A stretch of 64,000 nt of DNA from Imbricaverruca yamaguchii (GCA_034440575.1 JAOTOL010001643.1:903501-967500); one strand, 5' to 3'. Shown: positions 35,801-47,825, counted from the stretch's first letter. Translations and numbers: made by a program. Notes: generated by a model from the sequence alone, not told the origin.

Positions 35801-36384
35801 CGACACGAGTAGACAGTCGCCGCCCTACGACAATTGTCGGGAACGACAACCACGAAATACTTCTGGATCTGCTAGGTCTCAGTGTTGTTTCCTTTCCTCT
35901 GCTTAAAGGCATGACGTACTTTGTAGGTTTCAAGGTGCACGTCACCCTCAAGAGTCATTTTGGGGTGATTTTGAATAAAAACACCCGGTAGCACTGGGAA
36001 GGGCAAGCTGGATCGCCGGTAGCACCGGCAAGGGTGGGGTTGGGAGCGAGAATCAACATCTTCCCAACTTCCCCAACTTAGCAATTTCCCCCGCGAAGGT
36101 TGCATACCCCCGCGACGCGAATCGGCACGCCTGGTTGAGTGCTGAGAGGACTGAGAACTGTCGGACTGGGCGGTGGCCATTGAACGGCCGGCCGCGCAGC
36201 TCCCATTGGGCGCGGTGGCGGGTGTCCGACCCCAGCTGCGACCCCGGATGACCGCGAGCCCGCTCCGACCAGGAGGTATCGCGGGGCGTGAGAAGCGACT
36301 TTGCACTCGCTGTGGCCGACAGGTCGCCGCTGTGCCGACCGGGCCGCTTGTCGGGAGCCTGGGAGAGGTGCCTGTCGTCGCAGC

Positions 36385-36600
36385 GAGTGTGCGTCAGAGT
36401 CTGGGAGCTCCGCCTCGTCGGTGCGTCAGAGCATGAGAGCTCCGCCTCGTCGGTGCGTCAGAGTCTGGGAGCTCCGCCTCGTCGGTGCGTCAGAGTATGA
36501 GAGCTCCGCCTCGTCTGTGCGTCAGCGTCTGGGAGCTCCGCCTCGTCGGTGCGTCAGAGTATGAGAGCTCCGCCTCGTCTGTGCGTCGGAGCATGGGCTC
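36385..36600. repeat. 32-bp minisatellite, about seven units
   Basis: Units read agagctccgcctcgtcggtg plus cgtcagagtatg, with alternating gtctggg and gtatgag variants. Since 32 is not a multiple of three, the frames drift and it is not coding. Confidence 0.88.
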
Positions 36601-39074
36601 TGTTCAGCGCCGTGCATGCAGTTGTGGAGTCCGGCGGCGGGGTTGTTGCCGACGGGCTGCAGTTGGGCAGCTCGCTGATGTCGCTATCAGCCGGCGCGTC
36701 GCAGTCTGGACGTTTGCTGACGTCATTGCTAGCCGACACATGGCGGCTTGGCAGGCTGATGCTGTCGGTGGGCGTGTCGCCGTCTGCCAGTCGGTGTCGT
36801 GGCCCGGAGCCGGTCCCCGTCTGTCCGCTGGGCGTCAGCGACCGGTCGCCGCGCGCTCTCCGAGTGCCGACCGCCCACCGAGGTGCACCGTTTCGTCTGC
36901 GTGTCACCTGCCGGTCGTGCCACCTCCGCTCTGCGTGCGGTCCCGCCGACGCACGCAGCGGTGCGCCGCCGCGGCCTCTGGTGCGCTGCACCTCGCTGGC
37001 CCGCGGGCCGTGGGTGCCGGCGGCCGGCCCGTCCCCCGGGCGACGACGTCGCCGCGGCAGCCGTGCGTCACGAGCTGACCCGGCCGTGACCGACGGCGGC
37101 CAGCTGACCGTCGGCCCGGCGAGCCGGCACGCCCCGCACAACCGGACGGCTAACCGGCGCCGACATTGACCGGCGCGATACGATCGACTCTGTGGACCGA
37201 AGGCGGCGCAGAGGCCGCGCCGGGTCAGCCGCGCCAAGGATTCTCACTTTCTACGGCGGTCGGCTGTGGCCGGTGGCGGCGGGTTCCGGCGGCGCGGCGG
37301 CAGCGGCCGGACGCGGCTTCGTTTACCGGCACGCCAGCGCGGCTGTCGACGGCGGCCGGTGCGTTTTTACCGACTGTTTGTTGGCATTGTTGTGATGGCT
37401 GGCCGGCAGTCGGCCGCGCGGCGTCTCGGCCGCCCGGCGACCGTCCGGACGCCGGCGGCGCACCGGCCGGCTGCCAACGCTCCCGCCCACTCCAGTGCGG
37501 CCACGCCCACGCGCGACAGCGCGCGTGCGGCTCCAGCTGTGGCGCCTGCGACCCGTGATGACCGCCTTTGTCGATTGACTCTCCTCGCTTATGTCACGGC
37601 GCTCGTGATCGCCCATCGGCGTCCTTCGGTCATACGCGATACGATGGAACTGCTCGATATGGCTCACCTTGACACTTAGCACAATGCGTCTTGGAAAGAC
37701 ATTCACATATTTACCGGCACAATAATCGTTTGGGTGAATTGTGGGCGTATATCTATTGGGCAATACCGTAGCACAAGTCGACACCTAATAGCCAGCTAGC
37801 CTATCGATCTCTGCCCGAGCCATTCGCTTTTTTCCGCTGCAGCCGGCCAGCAGGTACTTGCCTTGGATTGTCGCTGATACCGCGCTCGGCAAACGTTATT
37901 GGTGCGACCATATCGCGCGGCTCGGCATCGCATGCTGACCCAGATAGGTTCACGTGTGCCATTTGCAAGTTGCCAATCGACACTATTCAAGCGATAAATC
38001 GCAGGCTCCGGGTAAAAAGTGATGCACGTCGTGAGGAGAACGTTTTTGTTCTGACGGAGTGGAGTAGTGCTTCGAGGATGACGGGGCGGCCCTTTTGTGT
38101 CATTTTCGAACAATGAATGCGATAAGTGCCAAATCTGGGCGATTTTCGATGTTTATTGGAATAATTTGACAGCTTCGTGACCATCACGCGTGCATCATGT
38201 TATTCGGTGGGTGAGTTTTACTATCGTTTAGGTAGAATGCTAACCGGAGACTGATACAATGTGCGCAAGGATGCCAGATTGGCTCAATCGAAACGGTGAG
38301 TGTGAAGGTGCTCCTGGGCGGCAAAAAGTTCGCCCAGGAGCCAAGGAGCTTGATTGATCCTGACTAATTGTACTATCGCCGGACCATTGAAGGACTAAAG
38401 GGGCTATGGCTGACATACTGAACAGAATTGTCTGTCTAGTAAGAGAGCTTATCATCTCTGTTGTGTGCTCGTCAAGCTATTCTCAGCTCCAGTAACGCTC
38501 CCATAAACCGCATCACGGAAGGGTTGTGATTCTCGGTACCGATATTTGACACGAGCGCAAAATTTTGGTTGAACCCGCTTGGACACGCATGCAATTTTCG
38601 TCAGTATTATTATCTTTTTGAGACACTGCGTTCTCTTGAGCTGCTTCGCCTGTTTTATATTGTCAGCAGCTGCCTGTGTGCTAGTTCTGGTAGTTCGAGT
38701 AAATGTGTAGCGATCCTGGTAACTCCATTATTGGTCTGATCATTTACACCGTAGGAATAATACAATAATATTTTGTATCCGTCCCTGCCGTCATGGCTCC
38801 TGCCGATGCACAGTTTCAATGTGCGTTCTCTCCGACCCCGATGACATTGAGCACTATCCAGACAACAACAACAAAGTCATACGTTGCGCAACGACACTAA
38901 TGCTCCCGTGTTATCTCCGCTATTATTCAGCACATGCGGCGGTATGCAGCGGGGGGTTGACCTCCACAGGCACAGGTCTCACCACCTGTGGCATGCCACC
39001 TGACCAGACTGCCAGCCTGGTCGGCGGCTGGCAGTCTGCGGCTGACCAGCTGGCCAGGCGGCCAATCACCTGAC

Positions 39075-39890
39075 CGACAGACTGTCCTGAGGGTTATCTG
39101 CGCGGGCCGGGGGACGCTCAGCTAGCCGGCCAATCATCTGGCCCGACAGTTGACCCTGATGGTTGTCTGCGCGGGCTGGGGGACGCCCAGCTAGCCGGCC
39201 AGTCACCTGGCCCGACAGTTGGCCCTGAGGGTTATCTGCGCGGGCTGGGGGACGCTCAGCTAGCCGGCCAGTCACCTGGCCCGACAGTTGGCCCTGATAG
39301 TTGTCTGCGCGGGCCCGGGGACGCTCAGCTAGCCGGCCAGTCACCTGGCCCGACAGTTGGCCCTGAGGGTTGTCTGCGCGGGCTGGGGGACGCTCAGCTA
39401 GCCGGCCAGTCACCTGGCCCGACAGTTGGCCCTGATGGTTGTCTGCGCGGGCCCGGGGACGCTCAGCTAGCCGGCCAGTCACCTGGCCCGACAGTTGGCC
39501 CTGAGGGTTGTCTGCGCGGGCTGGGGGACGCTCAGCTAGCCGGCCAGTCACCTGGCCCGACAGTTGGCCCTGAGGGTTGTCTGCGCGGGCTGGGGGACGC
39601 TCAGCTAGCCGGCCAGTCACCTGGCCCGACAGTTGGCCCTGATGGTTGTCTGCGCGGGCTGGGGGACGCCCAGCTAGCCGGCCAACCACCTGACCGACAG
39701 TTGGCCCTGATGGTTGTCTGCGCGGGCTGGGGGACGCCCAGCTAGCCGGCCAGTCACCTGGCCCGACAGTTGGCCCTGATGGTTGTCTGCGCGGGCTGGG
39801 GGACGCCCAGCTAGCCGGCCAGTCACCTGGCCCGACAGTTGGCCCTGATGGTTGTCTGCGCGGGCCGGGGGACGCCCAGCCAGCCGGCGG
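39075..39890. repeat. 69-bp minisatellite, about 12 copies
   Basis: Each unit holds ctagccggccagtcacctgg, cccgacagttggccctga and ttgtctgcgcgggc. Copies differ at a few positions (ctggggga against cccgggga; agggtt against atggtt). The minus strand keeps a 374-codon frame open through the array, with a 23-residue period (GQVTGRLAERPPARADNPQG and 3 more). The array ends 420 bp upstream of the ADAMTS start codon. Confidence 0.94.
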
Positions 39891-40311
39891 CGTCGCCGCT
39901 GCAGGCATCCCTCGGCGACGGTTGGCGACGCGTCGGTGACGAGATGACGGCGAGCCGCGGCCGGCCGACATTGCGGCGTTGAATGGTGGGCGATCCCGCG
40001 GCCAGCCAGCCATGCACGACCGAGCTGGTGGCCGGCCTCGCCGCGCCGCCCCGCGCGCGCCGTTCGCGCGCCGGTGCCAGTGTGGGGGTCGCGCTCCGGC
40101 CGTGTGTACCGTGCAGGCGGGCCGGGCTGTGTGCTGGAGTCGCGGCCGCCGCCACCGGGTCAGCGAGCCGAATCGGCCGCCGATTTTCACCGATCTCGCC
40201 GGCGTGGCAGACGGGTCTTCCGCGTCAGTGGCGCCGACTGAACGCTACCGGTCGGAGGTGTCGCCGCCCGGCCGCGGCATGTAGCGTCGCTCGGCATGGG
40301 ACTGCGCCGCC
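39891..40311 (+). promoter_or_regulatory. CpG-rich 5' flank of the ADAMTS gene
   Basis: Very CG-rich DNA between the 69-bp array and the start codon. By position it should hold the promoter and 5' UTR. No TATA box or other definite element is visible. An untranslated first exon further upstream cannot be excluded. Confidence 0.3.
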
Positions 40312-43300
40312 ATGTGTGTGACTCGGTGTGTCACGTTTGTGCTGGCGCTGGGACCGCTCTGTGCTGGCCTGACGCGGCCCGGCCGCGCCGCCACCTCCGG
40401 CGATGACGCGACCCAGTCGTTCTACGCCACGCTGCTGACCCGGCCTGCTGGCGGCACGGAGCCGCCGGCCTCCACTCGACTGTCGTTCTCGGCGCACGGC
40501 AGCCACTACAACCTGTCGCTGCACCGGGCGCCGACGTTCGTCGACCCGAACTTCCTGGTGCTGCGGCGCTACGACAATTTCACCACTGTCGCGCGCGCGC
40601 GCGGCCACCGATCGGGGTCATGCTTCTACTGGGGCGAGGTGAGGCGCACGGGCGCGCAGCGGCCCGGCTGGGCGGTGGTCGACCTGTGCGGCCGTCTGTC
40701 GGGCCTGATGCAGGTGGACGGCCACAGTCTGGTGATCGAGCCGCGCGGCCGCAGCCGGCCGGCTCGCGCGCCCCTCTCGGCGGCGGTCATCGGGCCGCAG
40801 ACGCTGCGCCGCCTGCCGGGTCGGCTGCGGCCCGACGGCGCCGACCCGCTCCCGCCCCCGCCCCCGCCCCGGCCCGGCCAGACACAGCGACGGCGGCAGC
40901 GTCGTGCCGTGCGCCGCAGCCGGCTCACCATCGAGCTGGCCGTGTTCGTCGACCTGGCGCTGCAGAAGCAGATGCAGGACCTGTACGGCGAGCACACCGA
41001 CGACGAGATCACGCGCTTCGTCATGGCCATGGTCAGCGCCATGGAGCTGCTGTACGACGACTCCAGTCTGGGGCGGAAGATCCGCTTCGCGCTGAAGCGA
41101 CTGGAGCTGCTGGAGACGGCGCCGGCCGAGCTGGAGCAGCAGCGTGACATCAACGCCTTCCTCACAAGCTTCTGCAAGTGGCAGCAGCGGCACAACCCGG
41201 TCGCCGACGTGGACCCGCTGCACTGGGACCACGCCGTGCTGCTGACCGGCGTCGACCTGTTCACCGCCGCCAGCGCCAGGGAGGTCAACCGGCAGGTGGT
41301 CGGCTTCGCGCCCGTCGGCGGCATGTGCAACGGCGCCAGCAGCTGCACCGTCAACGAGGGCAAGGACTTCGAGTCGGTGTACATCGTGGCACACGAGATC
41401 GGCCACAGTCTGGGCATGCATCACGACGGTCAGGGCAACGAGTGCAACGAAGAGGACCACATCATGTCGCCCACGCTCGGCACCGGCAAGAACACGTGGT
41501 CCACGTGCAGCCGCGACTATTTGGACCGGTTCGCGGCGCTGCCGCAGGCCGAGTGCCTGGCCGACTCGAGTCTGAACAGCGACTTCGAGGCGCGCCGGCC
41601 GGACACTCTGCCGGGTGAGAGCATCGGCGCCGACGAACAGTGTCGGCTCAAGTACGGGCCGAGCAGCGCGCGCGCGCGCGAGCAGCCTCTGGTCGAGGTG
41701 TGCGTCAACCTGCACTGCAAGTACGACCACCACCGCTGGACGAGCCACCCGGCGCTGGAGGGCACCGCCTGCGGCTACGACACGTGGTGTCGGCGCGGCC
41801 AGTGTGTGGCGCGCAGCGGCCACGCCGGCCAGTCGGCGCGCGCCGACGGCGGCTGGAGCCAGTGGAGCGAGTTCTCGCCGTGCGCCAGCTCGTGCCTGTT
41901 CGGCGCCGACCGTGCGCTGGCGTCGGGCAGCGCCGGCGTGCGCCAGCGGTCGCGCCACTGCAACAGCCCGTACCCGCGCAACGGCGGCACAGAGTGCGAC
42001 GGCGGCGCGCAGCAGTACGAGACGTGCGCGGCCGAGGCGCTGTGCGTGCGCGCCGGCCGCCGCACCGTCACCGAGTACGCGCGCGACATCTGCCGCAAGG
42101 CGGCGCGCCAGGACCACCGGCTCTCCGGCCACGGCATCAGCCGCGTCACCGACAGCGCCTTCGACGCGTGCAACATCTGGTGCGAGCGGCGCGACGGCAG
42201 CTTCGAGCGGCACCGGCAGTCGTTCCCGGACGGCGTGCGGTGCGCCCTGCGCCAGGCGGCCGACCGCCGGCCGCACCACTGCGTGGACGGCCGCTGCCAG
42301 GTCTTCTCCTGCGACGGCGACACGCTGCACACGGCCGGCACCGCCGCCGACTGCCGGCCGCCCGGCCACGTGCAGAACGGCCTGCAGCCGCTGGCGGCGC
42401 CGGCCGGCGGCGACTGGACGGCGTGGCGCGCCTACTCGCGCTGCCGCTTCAGCTGCACGGCGCGCGCCGAGGGACTGGAGCTGGTGCAGCGCCGCTGCCG
42501 ACGCCAGCCCTGCGCTGGCCTCCGCAAGACGGTGCGCCACTGCTCGCCGCGCTCGGACGGCACCGACTGCGTGTCGCTGCGCACGCCGTTCGAGTACGCC
42601 ACCGCCGTATGCCAGCGCTACCGCGAGAAGCTCAGTCTCAGCCAGTTGTCGGGCATCGGCATGCAGCTGTCGGCGTCCGACGACGATCCCGACCGGCCGT
42701 GCACCGTCACCTGCCAGGACCGCGACGCGTCGCTGCGCTTCTACCGGGTCAAGGGCCGCGAGGGCTGGTTCCCGTCGGGCGTCGACTGCGGCCGCGGCGA
42801 AGAGCGGCGCAAGGCCTTCTGCCTGAGCGGCATGTGCGTCGACTTCGGCGACGACGGCACGCCGCTGCACACCTTCAAGCACGACTACGCGTTCCTGTTC
42901 GAGTCGAGCCTGCGCCTCCACCGCGTCACCCGGCGCGCGCCGCCCAACGGCACGGCGACGGGGCGCGGCGTGGACCGCGCCTTCATCGAGCGCGTCATCA
43001 GCGAGCTGCGTCTGGAGAAGAGCGGCGACGTGGCGCCGCCGCCGCGCGTCATCAGCGCCGACGACATCGACCTGGGCAACCCGCTGCAGCTGGCGGAGCT
43101 GCCGGAGCTGCCGGCCGACCTGCGCCACGGCATGGCGCCGCCGCTGCCGCCGCCCGCCGACAACTGGCTGGACGCTGCGTTCGCGCTCGGCGAGCCGAGC
43201 CGCCTGGTGCAGCCGGACGGGCCGCCCAAGCCCGGGTCGAGGTGGGAGCCGGGGCCCGAGCCGGAGCCGGAGCCGGAGCCGGTGCGGGTGCGGGTGCCGG

Positions 43301-43371
43301 CGGCCGGCAGTCGCTTGCGCGTGCTGAGCCCGGCGGTGCTCGTGGTGGCGATGGTCACCCTGATGCGGTGA
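40312..43371 (+). CDS. ADAMTS-type secreted or GPI-anchored metalloprotease, intronless
   Basis: The product (1019 residues) is a zinc protease of the M12B/ADAMTS class that acts on extracellular matrix or cell-surface proteins. It starts at an ATG in good context (cgccgccatg) with a signal peptide (about 1-20). The prodomain has CFYWGEV (from C104) and DLCGRLSGL (124-132), then a furin site RRRQRR ending at R198. The protease has HEIGHSLGMHHD (361-372) and a Met-turn HIMSPT (M385), so the catalytic residues are intact. A disintegrin-like region (about 430-505) follows. Next come a TSP1 repeat starting WSQWSEF (515), Cys-rich segments and a second TSP1-like WTAWRAYSRC unit. A Glu-Pro run and a hydrophobic tail (LSPAVLVVAMVTLM, about 1004-1018) resemble a GPI signal. 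The CASSCLFGAD loop in TSP1 recalls Drosophila Stall, so a stall-like relative is the best guess. Confidence 0.93.
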   Translation: MCVTRCVTFVLALGPLCAGLTRPGRAATSGDDATQSFYATLLTRPAGGTEPPASTRLSFSAHGSHYNLSLHRAPTFVDPNFLVLRRYDNFTTVARARGHRSGSCFYWGEVRRTGAQRPGWAVVDLCGRLSGLMQVDGHSLVIEPRGRSRPARAPLSAAVIGPQTLRRLPGRLRPDGADPLPPPPPPRPGQTQRRRQRRAVRRSRLTIELAVFVDLALQKQMQDLYGEHTDDEITRFVMAMVSAMELLYDDSSLGRKIRFALKRLELLETAPAELEQQRDINAFLTSFCKWQQRHNPVADVDPLHWDHAVLLTGVDLFTAASAREVNRQVVGFAPVGGMCNGASSCTVNEGKDFESVYIVAHEIGHSLGMHHDGQGNECNEEDHIMSPTLGTGKNTWSTCSRDYLDRFAALPQAECLADSSLNSDFEARRPDTLPGESIGADEQCRLKYGPSSARAREQPLVEVCVNLHCKYDHHRWTSHPALEGTACGYDTWCRRGQCVARSGHAGQSARADGGWSQWSEFSPCASSCLFGADRALASGSAGVRQRSRHCNSPYPRNGGTECDGGAQQYETCAAEALCVRAGRRTVTEYARDICRKAARQDHRLSGHGISRVTDSAFDACNIWCERRDGSFERHRQSFPDGVRCALRQAADRRPHHCVDGRCQVFSCDGDTLHTAGTAADCRPPGHVQNGLQPLAAPAGGDWTAWRAYSRCRFSCTARAEGLELVQRRCRRQPCAGLRKTVRHCSPRSDGTDCVSLRTPFEYATAVCQRYREKLSLSQLSGIGMQLSASDDDPDRPCTVTCQDRDASLRFYRVKGREGWFPSGVDCGRGEERRKAFCLSGMCVDFGDDGTPLHTFKHDYAFLFESSLRLHRVTRRAPPNGTATGRGVDRAFIERVISELRLEKSGDVAPPPRVISADDIDLGNPLQLAELPELPADLRHGMAPPLPPPADNWLDAAFALGEPSRLVQPDGPPKPGSRWEPGPEPEPEPEPVRVRVPAAGSRLRVLSPAVLVVAMVTLMR

Positions 43372-46007
43372 AGCCCCGGCGTCGGGTCTCCTGGAGTGTC
43401 TGGCGCTGCTGGACGGCGGCGCTGGAGATGCGTCAACAGGTCGCCGAGAGTCGGCTGACACGTTCGCTTCGTGTCGGCGGCCAATGGCTGGCGGGACGGG
43501 GTCGGCAGGCTAGGCACCTTCGACTTGGTGATTTTTAGACGTGCTGCCGATCCCAGTGCGAGATCGATCAAATCGACGGCTTGATGTCTTGCGCCGGTGA
43601 AATTCCTGTGCATGATGTTGACTCGGCAGGTAAAGTTTTCTAACCGTATTGGGGTATTGGCGTTTATTTTGTACCGAATATTTTTGTGTTACCCTTTGTA
43701 CCCTTTATCTCTTTTATCAATGGTTGCGATGTCGGAGTACTTTATCTGGCGGCCCAATTGTGGAATCGGATCGGATGATTTTAATCAAGGTCGCAGGTGT
43801 GTCTGAGCCCGGCTGTCGGTGCACGTCATCCTTTATAATCATCCCTGGCATGTTAACCGTCCACCGATCCGTCCAATTATGCTCAGTTTGGTGCGGCCGT
43901 GCACCACCCACTGTGTTCTCAGGAAGGCCAGCCCTTCGTGAGGGCACTCGGGACCAGTGCGGGCAGACTATGCAGATTATCGCAGATGATATTTAGGTGT
44001 GGGAGAGGATTTTGTAGCGTTATTAGAGTATTTTGTAGCATTATTACTGTGGTTCTGGAGTAGCAGCACGGCAAGATGTAGGCTTGGCTGGTTACCACGA
44101 GTCAAGTTCAGTATTCTTTTTGTATGAGGTAGACTGTTTCGGTAATTCTGAGGGTCTTTTGATTGATTTGTCTACAGTTCATCTCATCTGTCTTATCAGT
44201 ACACGGTGAGGAGGGGCCGGACTGAAATATTTCATGACGCGTGCAGAGCAGTTTTGCTGCCGCAAACGTTTTCCGAGACACTCGTACGTACGCATCACCA
44301 CTACGTTGTCCCGCTCCCGATACCTATTGCAATGCGCACTGTGCGGTACACCACGGAACAGACATGACGTCAGAAATAATTCCTATCCGAAACTGATCAA
44401 CGCCGCCTTCACGATTTCCTCTCCGTACAGCCGGTAGTCTGCGGTTGGGATGAGGCCGTCGGGGGTCCGTCTGATTGCGGTGAGCAGGGTGGTGGCCCGA
44501 CGCGACCCGGAGCAGACCGGTGCTGCCGAAACTGCACAGTCGCACGTTCGCTTGAGGTGCACTGTCATGCTGCGTGACGGGTATGCAATACACACCGGGC
44601 CGGGCCCGACCGTGAGGTGTCGTCTACGGGACTGTGGGCACTCGTCCGCCGTCTACAGCGCCGCCACTGATGGCAGGCTCCTCGAGACACCGCGGCAGCG
44701 AGCCGGCGGTGTTAAGTGGAGGCTCGGGGCGTGCGTGTGGCGAACGTCCGTCTCGCCTCCGCCCGCGGCCACGGAATGCCAGCGCATCTCCACGGCGACG
44801 GCACCGCCGTGATGGTGCACACTGCGGTGGTACGGTGGTGTCGTGTGCCCATTGTTTGCGCCGCACGCCGCGTGAGGCCTTGCCCTTTCCACTGCGACCT
44901 CGGAGTGCGTCGAAGTGTGAAGATCGCACGACGACGTAAAGCATCCACCTGTGTCGTGTCACAACAGACGCACGTGTGCCGTGCCGCTGCCGTACGATGT
45001 CGATTTTCCTTGCAGGGTTGCCGTCCAACGACAGCTGTGCAGTGCTACTACGTCTTGAGAGATGTCATTCACCGTGTTGGTACTCGTCAGGGTTAATTTG
45101 ATACGATGCGCAATAGCCGGTCGGGCTGCAAGTCATTAGCGCAATTGACGCTGGAGTCTCCACATGAACAGGCTGTCGTAATCTTAATGTTAAATAAGTT
45201 TATGCTGGTGACAAGTATTGGCCTGTGGAAACTCCGAATTAATAAGTATACCTGCCCATCGCAAAATTATACAGCAGCTATGCGAGTCCCGGATCGACTT
45301 AGTAAGTATGTGTGTTATGTCCCCAACTCAGAATCGTGCATCACAGGAGGTATTTACTTGTTCGCCGTGCGGGGGCGCGACTCCGCGAGCGCGCGAGACG
45401 GCGATATCGTGACATAGCGAACACAGCTGGTGCTGGAGGCGGCACACTTGTGCTCAGACACCGCCATTGTCGCCGAGACTGACCTTGACACTCTGACACG
45501 CACAGTTGCCGCCGCCGCGCGCGACCCGGCCACAGCAGTCGGCGGCCGTGCCTGGTATTGGGAAACTCAGCTGCGCCGGCGGGTACCGCCGTGACGGCGG
45601 CACATGTGTGTCGGCACCGCTGCACCGCCGGACCGCACCCACCACACAGAGCTGACCCGGCCGGCGACCCGTGTCGGCCGCCCCCGCGCCGCCCGAGCAT
45701 CTGTCGTGCCGCCCTGGCCGGCCGCCCCGACTGGGCGCGGCCGTGACGCGCGGCGCCCGCCCCACAGCGCTCTGCGGGCCGGCTGCCGGGCCGGCCGCCG
45801 CCGACCGCCGCCGACCTCCTGCCAACTCCGATAACCGCTTGCCGCCGATGGTAAACGGCTACTTAGCTGAACGGTCTGAATGTGCAGAGCCGATCGGCGG
45901 CTGCAGTGCGGCGGGCGGCGCGGCGGCCGCCTGGGGGCACCGGTCGGCGCCGGGCGACGCCGTAAGCCGACTCAGATCGAGCGGTGCCACGGACGACCCT
46001 GGCCGGC
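43372..46007 (+). other. ADAMTS 3' flank and gene-empty DNA
   Basis: No AATAAA was found close to the stop codon, and no poly(A) tract follows it. Composition falls to AT-richer by 43600 and rises again from 44450. Open frames here are GC-driven and lack domains. Nothing else was recognised. Confidence 0.45.
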
Positions 46008-46345
46008 TGGCCGGGCGGCGGCCACGGCCACGGTCCGGGCGGCGGCCACAGCTTGTGAGGCGGCCACGGCCACGGTCCGGGCGGCGGCCACAGCTTGTGA
46101 GGCGGCCACGGCCACGGTCCGGGCGGCGGCCACGGCCTGCTAGGCGGCCACGGCCACGGTCCGGGCGGCGGTCACAGCTTGTGAGGCGGTCACGGCCACG
46201 GTCCGGGCGGCGGCCACGGCTTGTGAGGCGGCCACGGTCCGGGCGGGGGTCACGGCCTGTGAGGCGGCCACGGCCTGCGAGGCGGTCACGGCCTGCGAGG
46301 CGGCCACGGTCCGGGCGGGGTCACGACCTGCGGCCACGGTCCGGG
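46008..46345. repeat. 42-bp (2 x 21) GC minisatellite
   Basis: Units of ggccacggccacggtccggg plus cggcggccacagcttgtgag gc repeat with 42-bp periodicity, then shorten to 21-27-bp variants. Arg/Pro-rich frames stay open on the plus strand. Confidence 0.88.
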
Positions 46346-46559
46346 CGGGCGTGCCACTCGAGGTGCGCTTCCGGCACAGTGGCGCGCGAGGTCGCCGCCG
46401 CTGGTGGTCGATGCTGCGGCAGGCGGGACGGCGCTAATCACCCACTCCTCCCCCACACTTGTAGGGGAGTCACGGCTCAAATACGAGAGAAGTTGATGCG
46501 CTGGCCTGCCAGAATTGTGCCGGGTTCTTATGGACTCCACTGAAGTTTCCTGTCGTGAG

Positions 46560-46920
46560 TGCAGGAGACTTACACTGGTGTCCTCTGACCTAGGTGCATC
46601 AGACTTAACCAGTTTCCTCTGTCATGTGTACTCGTAGTGTACTAGCGCTAGTTCCGTCCGGCCTAAGTGCAGCGGACTTGCACTGGTGGTCCCTGACCTT
46701 GGTGTAGCAGACTTACACTGGTGTCCTCTGACTTATGTGCACCAAACTTACACTAACATCGTCCGACCTAGGTGCAGTGAACTTGCATTGGCATCCTCCG
46801 ACTGGTATGGCGGTCTTACACTTGTCTGCTCCGGGTATGGTGGGACCCTGCTGCCGCCCGCTGGCCAGGATGTGGCGGGCTTACACTGGTGTTCTCTGAC
46901 CTGGGTGTGGCGATAACGGG
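46560..46920. repeat. Degenerate tandem repeat of about 35-40 bp
   Basis: About nine diverged units with an acttacactggtgtcctctg core followed by acctaggtgcagc. Confidence 0.7.
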
Positions 46921-46959
46921 TGAAATGGCTGCAAATTGTTTGGCCTTGGCGGGCGTGTG

Positions 46960-47205
46960 GGCCGTGTAGACGGGCAGTGTTGTCGGCGGGCCCGGCCGTG
47001 TAGATGGGCAATGTAGTCGGCGGGGCGGGACGTGTAGTCGGCGGGCCGGGCAGTGTAGTCGGCGGGCCGGGCCGTGTAGACGGGCAGTGTAGTCAGCGGG
47101 CCGGGCAGTGTAGTCGGCGGGCCGGGCCGTGTAGACGGGCAGTGTAGTCAGCGGGCCGGCCCGTGTAGACGGGCAGTGTAGTCGGCGGCCGGGCAGTGCA
47201 GTGCG
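46960..47205. repeat. About 20-bp minisatellite
   Basis: Repeats of gtgtagtcggcgggccgggc and gtgtagacgggca variants. Confidence 0.88.
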
Positions 47206-47549
47206 GCCCACCTGCTGAAGGCATGTTGTTTACGGCCGGACAGCGTGCGGTCGCCATCCCGTCCGACCGAGCATGCGAATTCCGTCATTCCTCTGGGTCG
47301 GGCCGGATGGCGGACGGCGTGCAAGCACACAACCCATCGATCTAGCTGACGGACCGTACATTCGCGTCGCTTCATCAGCTCTCGACTTACCGGACCTACT
47401 TTGATTCCGACTTTGACTCTGCACTCTTCCGACTGAAATTGACCTCGGCACGGAAACGAGCCTGTGGTCGGTGACTGGCACTGTCGGTACGGCACGAAGG
47501 TGGGGATGGGAGGGGGCAGGCAGTCACCCGGCTACCCACTGACGAGCGG

Positions 47550-47825
47550 ATGGAGGGGGAGTGGCACATGGCCGGTGGCAGCTGGGAGGAGTGCTATGCG
47601 GCCGACCAGGGTCAAAAGGTGTTCCATGTGACCGGTTAGGATTGAGAGGGGACCATGTGACAGATTGTTGCCGAGAGGAATGCCACGCGACCGGCCCAGG
47701 GCTGGGAAGGGCGCCATGTGACTAGCTAGGGTCGGGTGTGGATCATGAGACCGATTGTTGCTGGGAGGGATGTCATGTGATCAGATATGGCTGTGAGGGA
47801 TGCCAGTTGTCTAGGGCTGGGACTG
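47550..47825. repeat. Degenerate tandem repeat around ccatgtgaccgg
   Basis: About seven diverged units of 35-40 bp with ccatgtgac, then tagggctgggaggg. Confidence 0.55.

Larger units (their letters stand above)
32621..39074. other. GC-rich gene-empty block with minisatellites
   Basis: GC content rises sharply from about 33000. Long frames are open on both strands, but they encode Arg/Ala/Pro-rich low-complexity sequence with no domain, as expected from GC-rich DNA without TA-rich stops. Short tandem repeats inside are listed separately. The stretches 37200-38000 (GC-rich) and 38000-39070 (AT-richer) show nothing else I can name. Confidence 0.5.

Noticed and set aside
39066..40190. 374-codon minus-strand frame with a 23-residue repeat
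   Set aside because: It follows the 69-bp minisatellite exactly and extends only into CG-rich flank without recognisable protein features.
40618..43461. 947-codon open frame on the minus strand opposite the ADAMTS gene
   Set aside because: It is a shadow of strongly GC-ending codons on the plus strand. Its translation is Arg/Ala/Val/His-rich without domains, while the plus-strand frame has every ADAMTS motif.
41640..43538. 632-codon plus-strand frame overlapping the ADAMTS gene
   Set aside because: It is a different frame of the same GC-rich exon, Arg/Ala-rich and without motifs.
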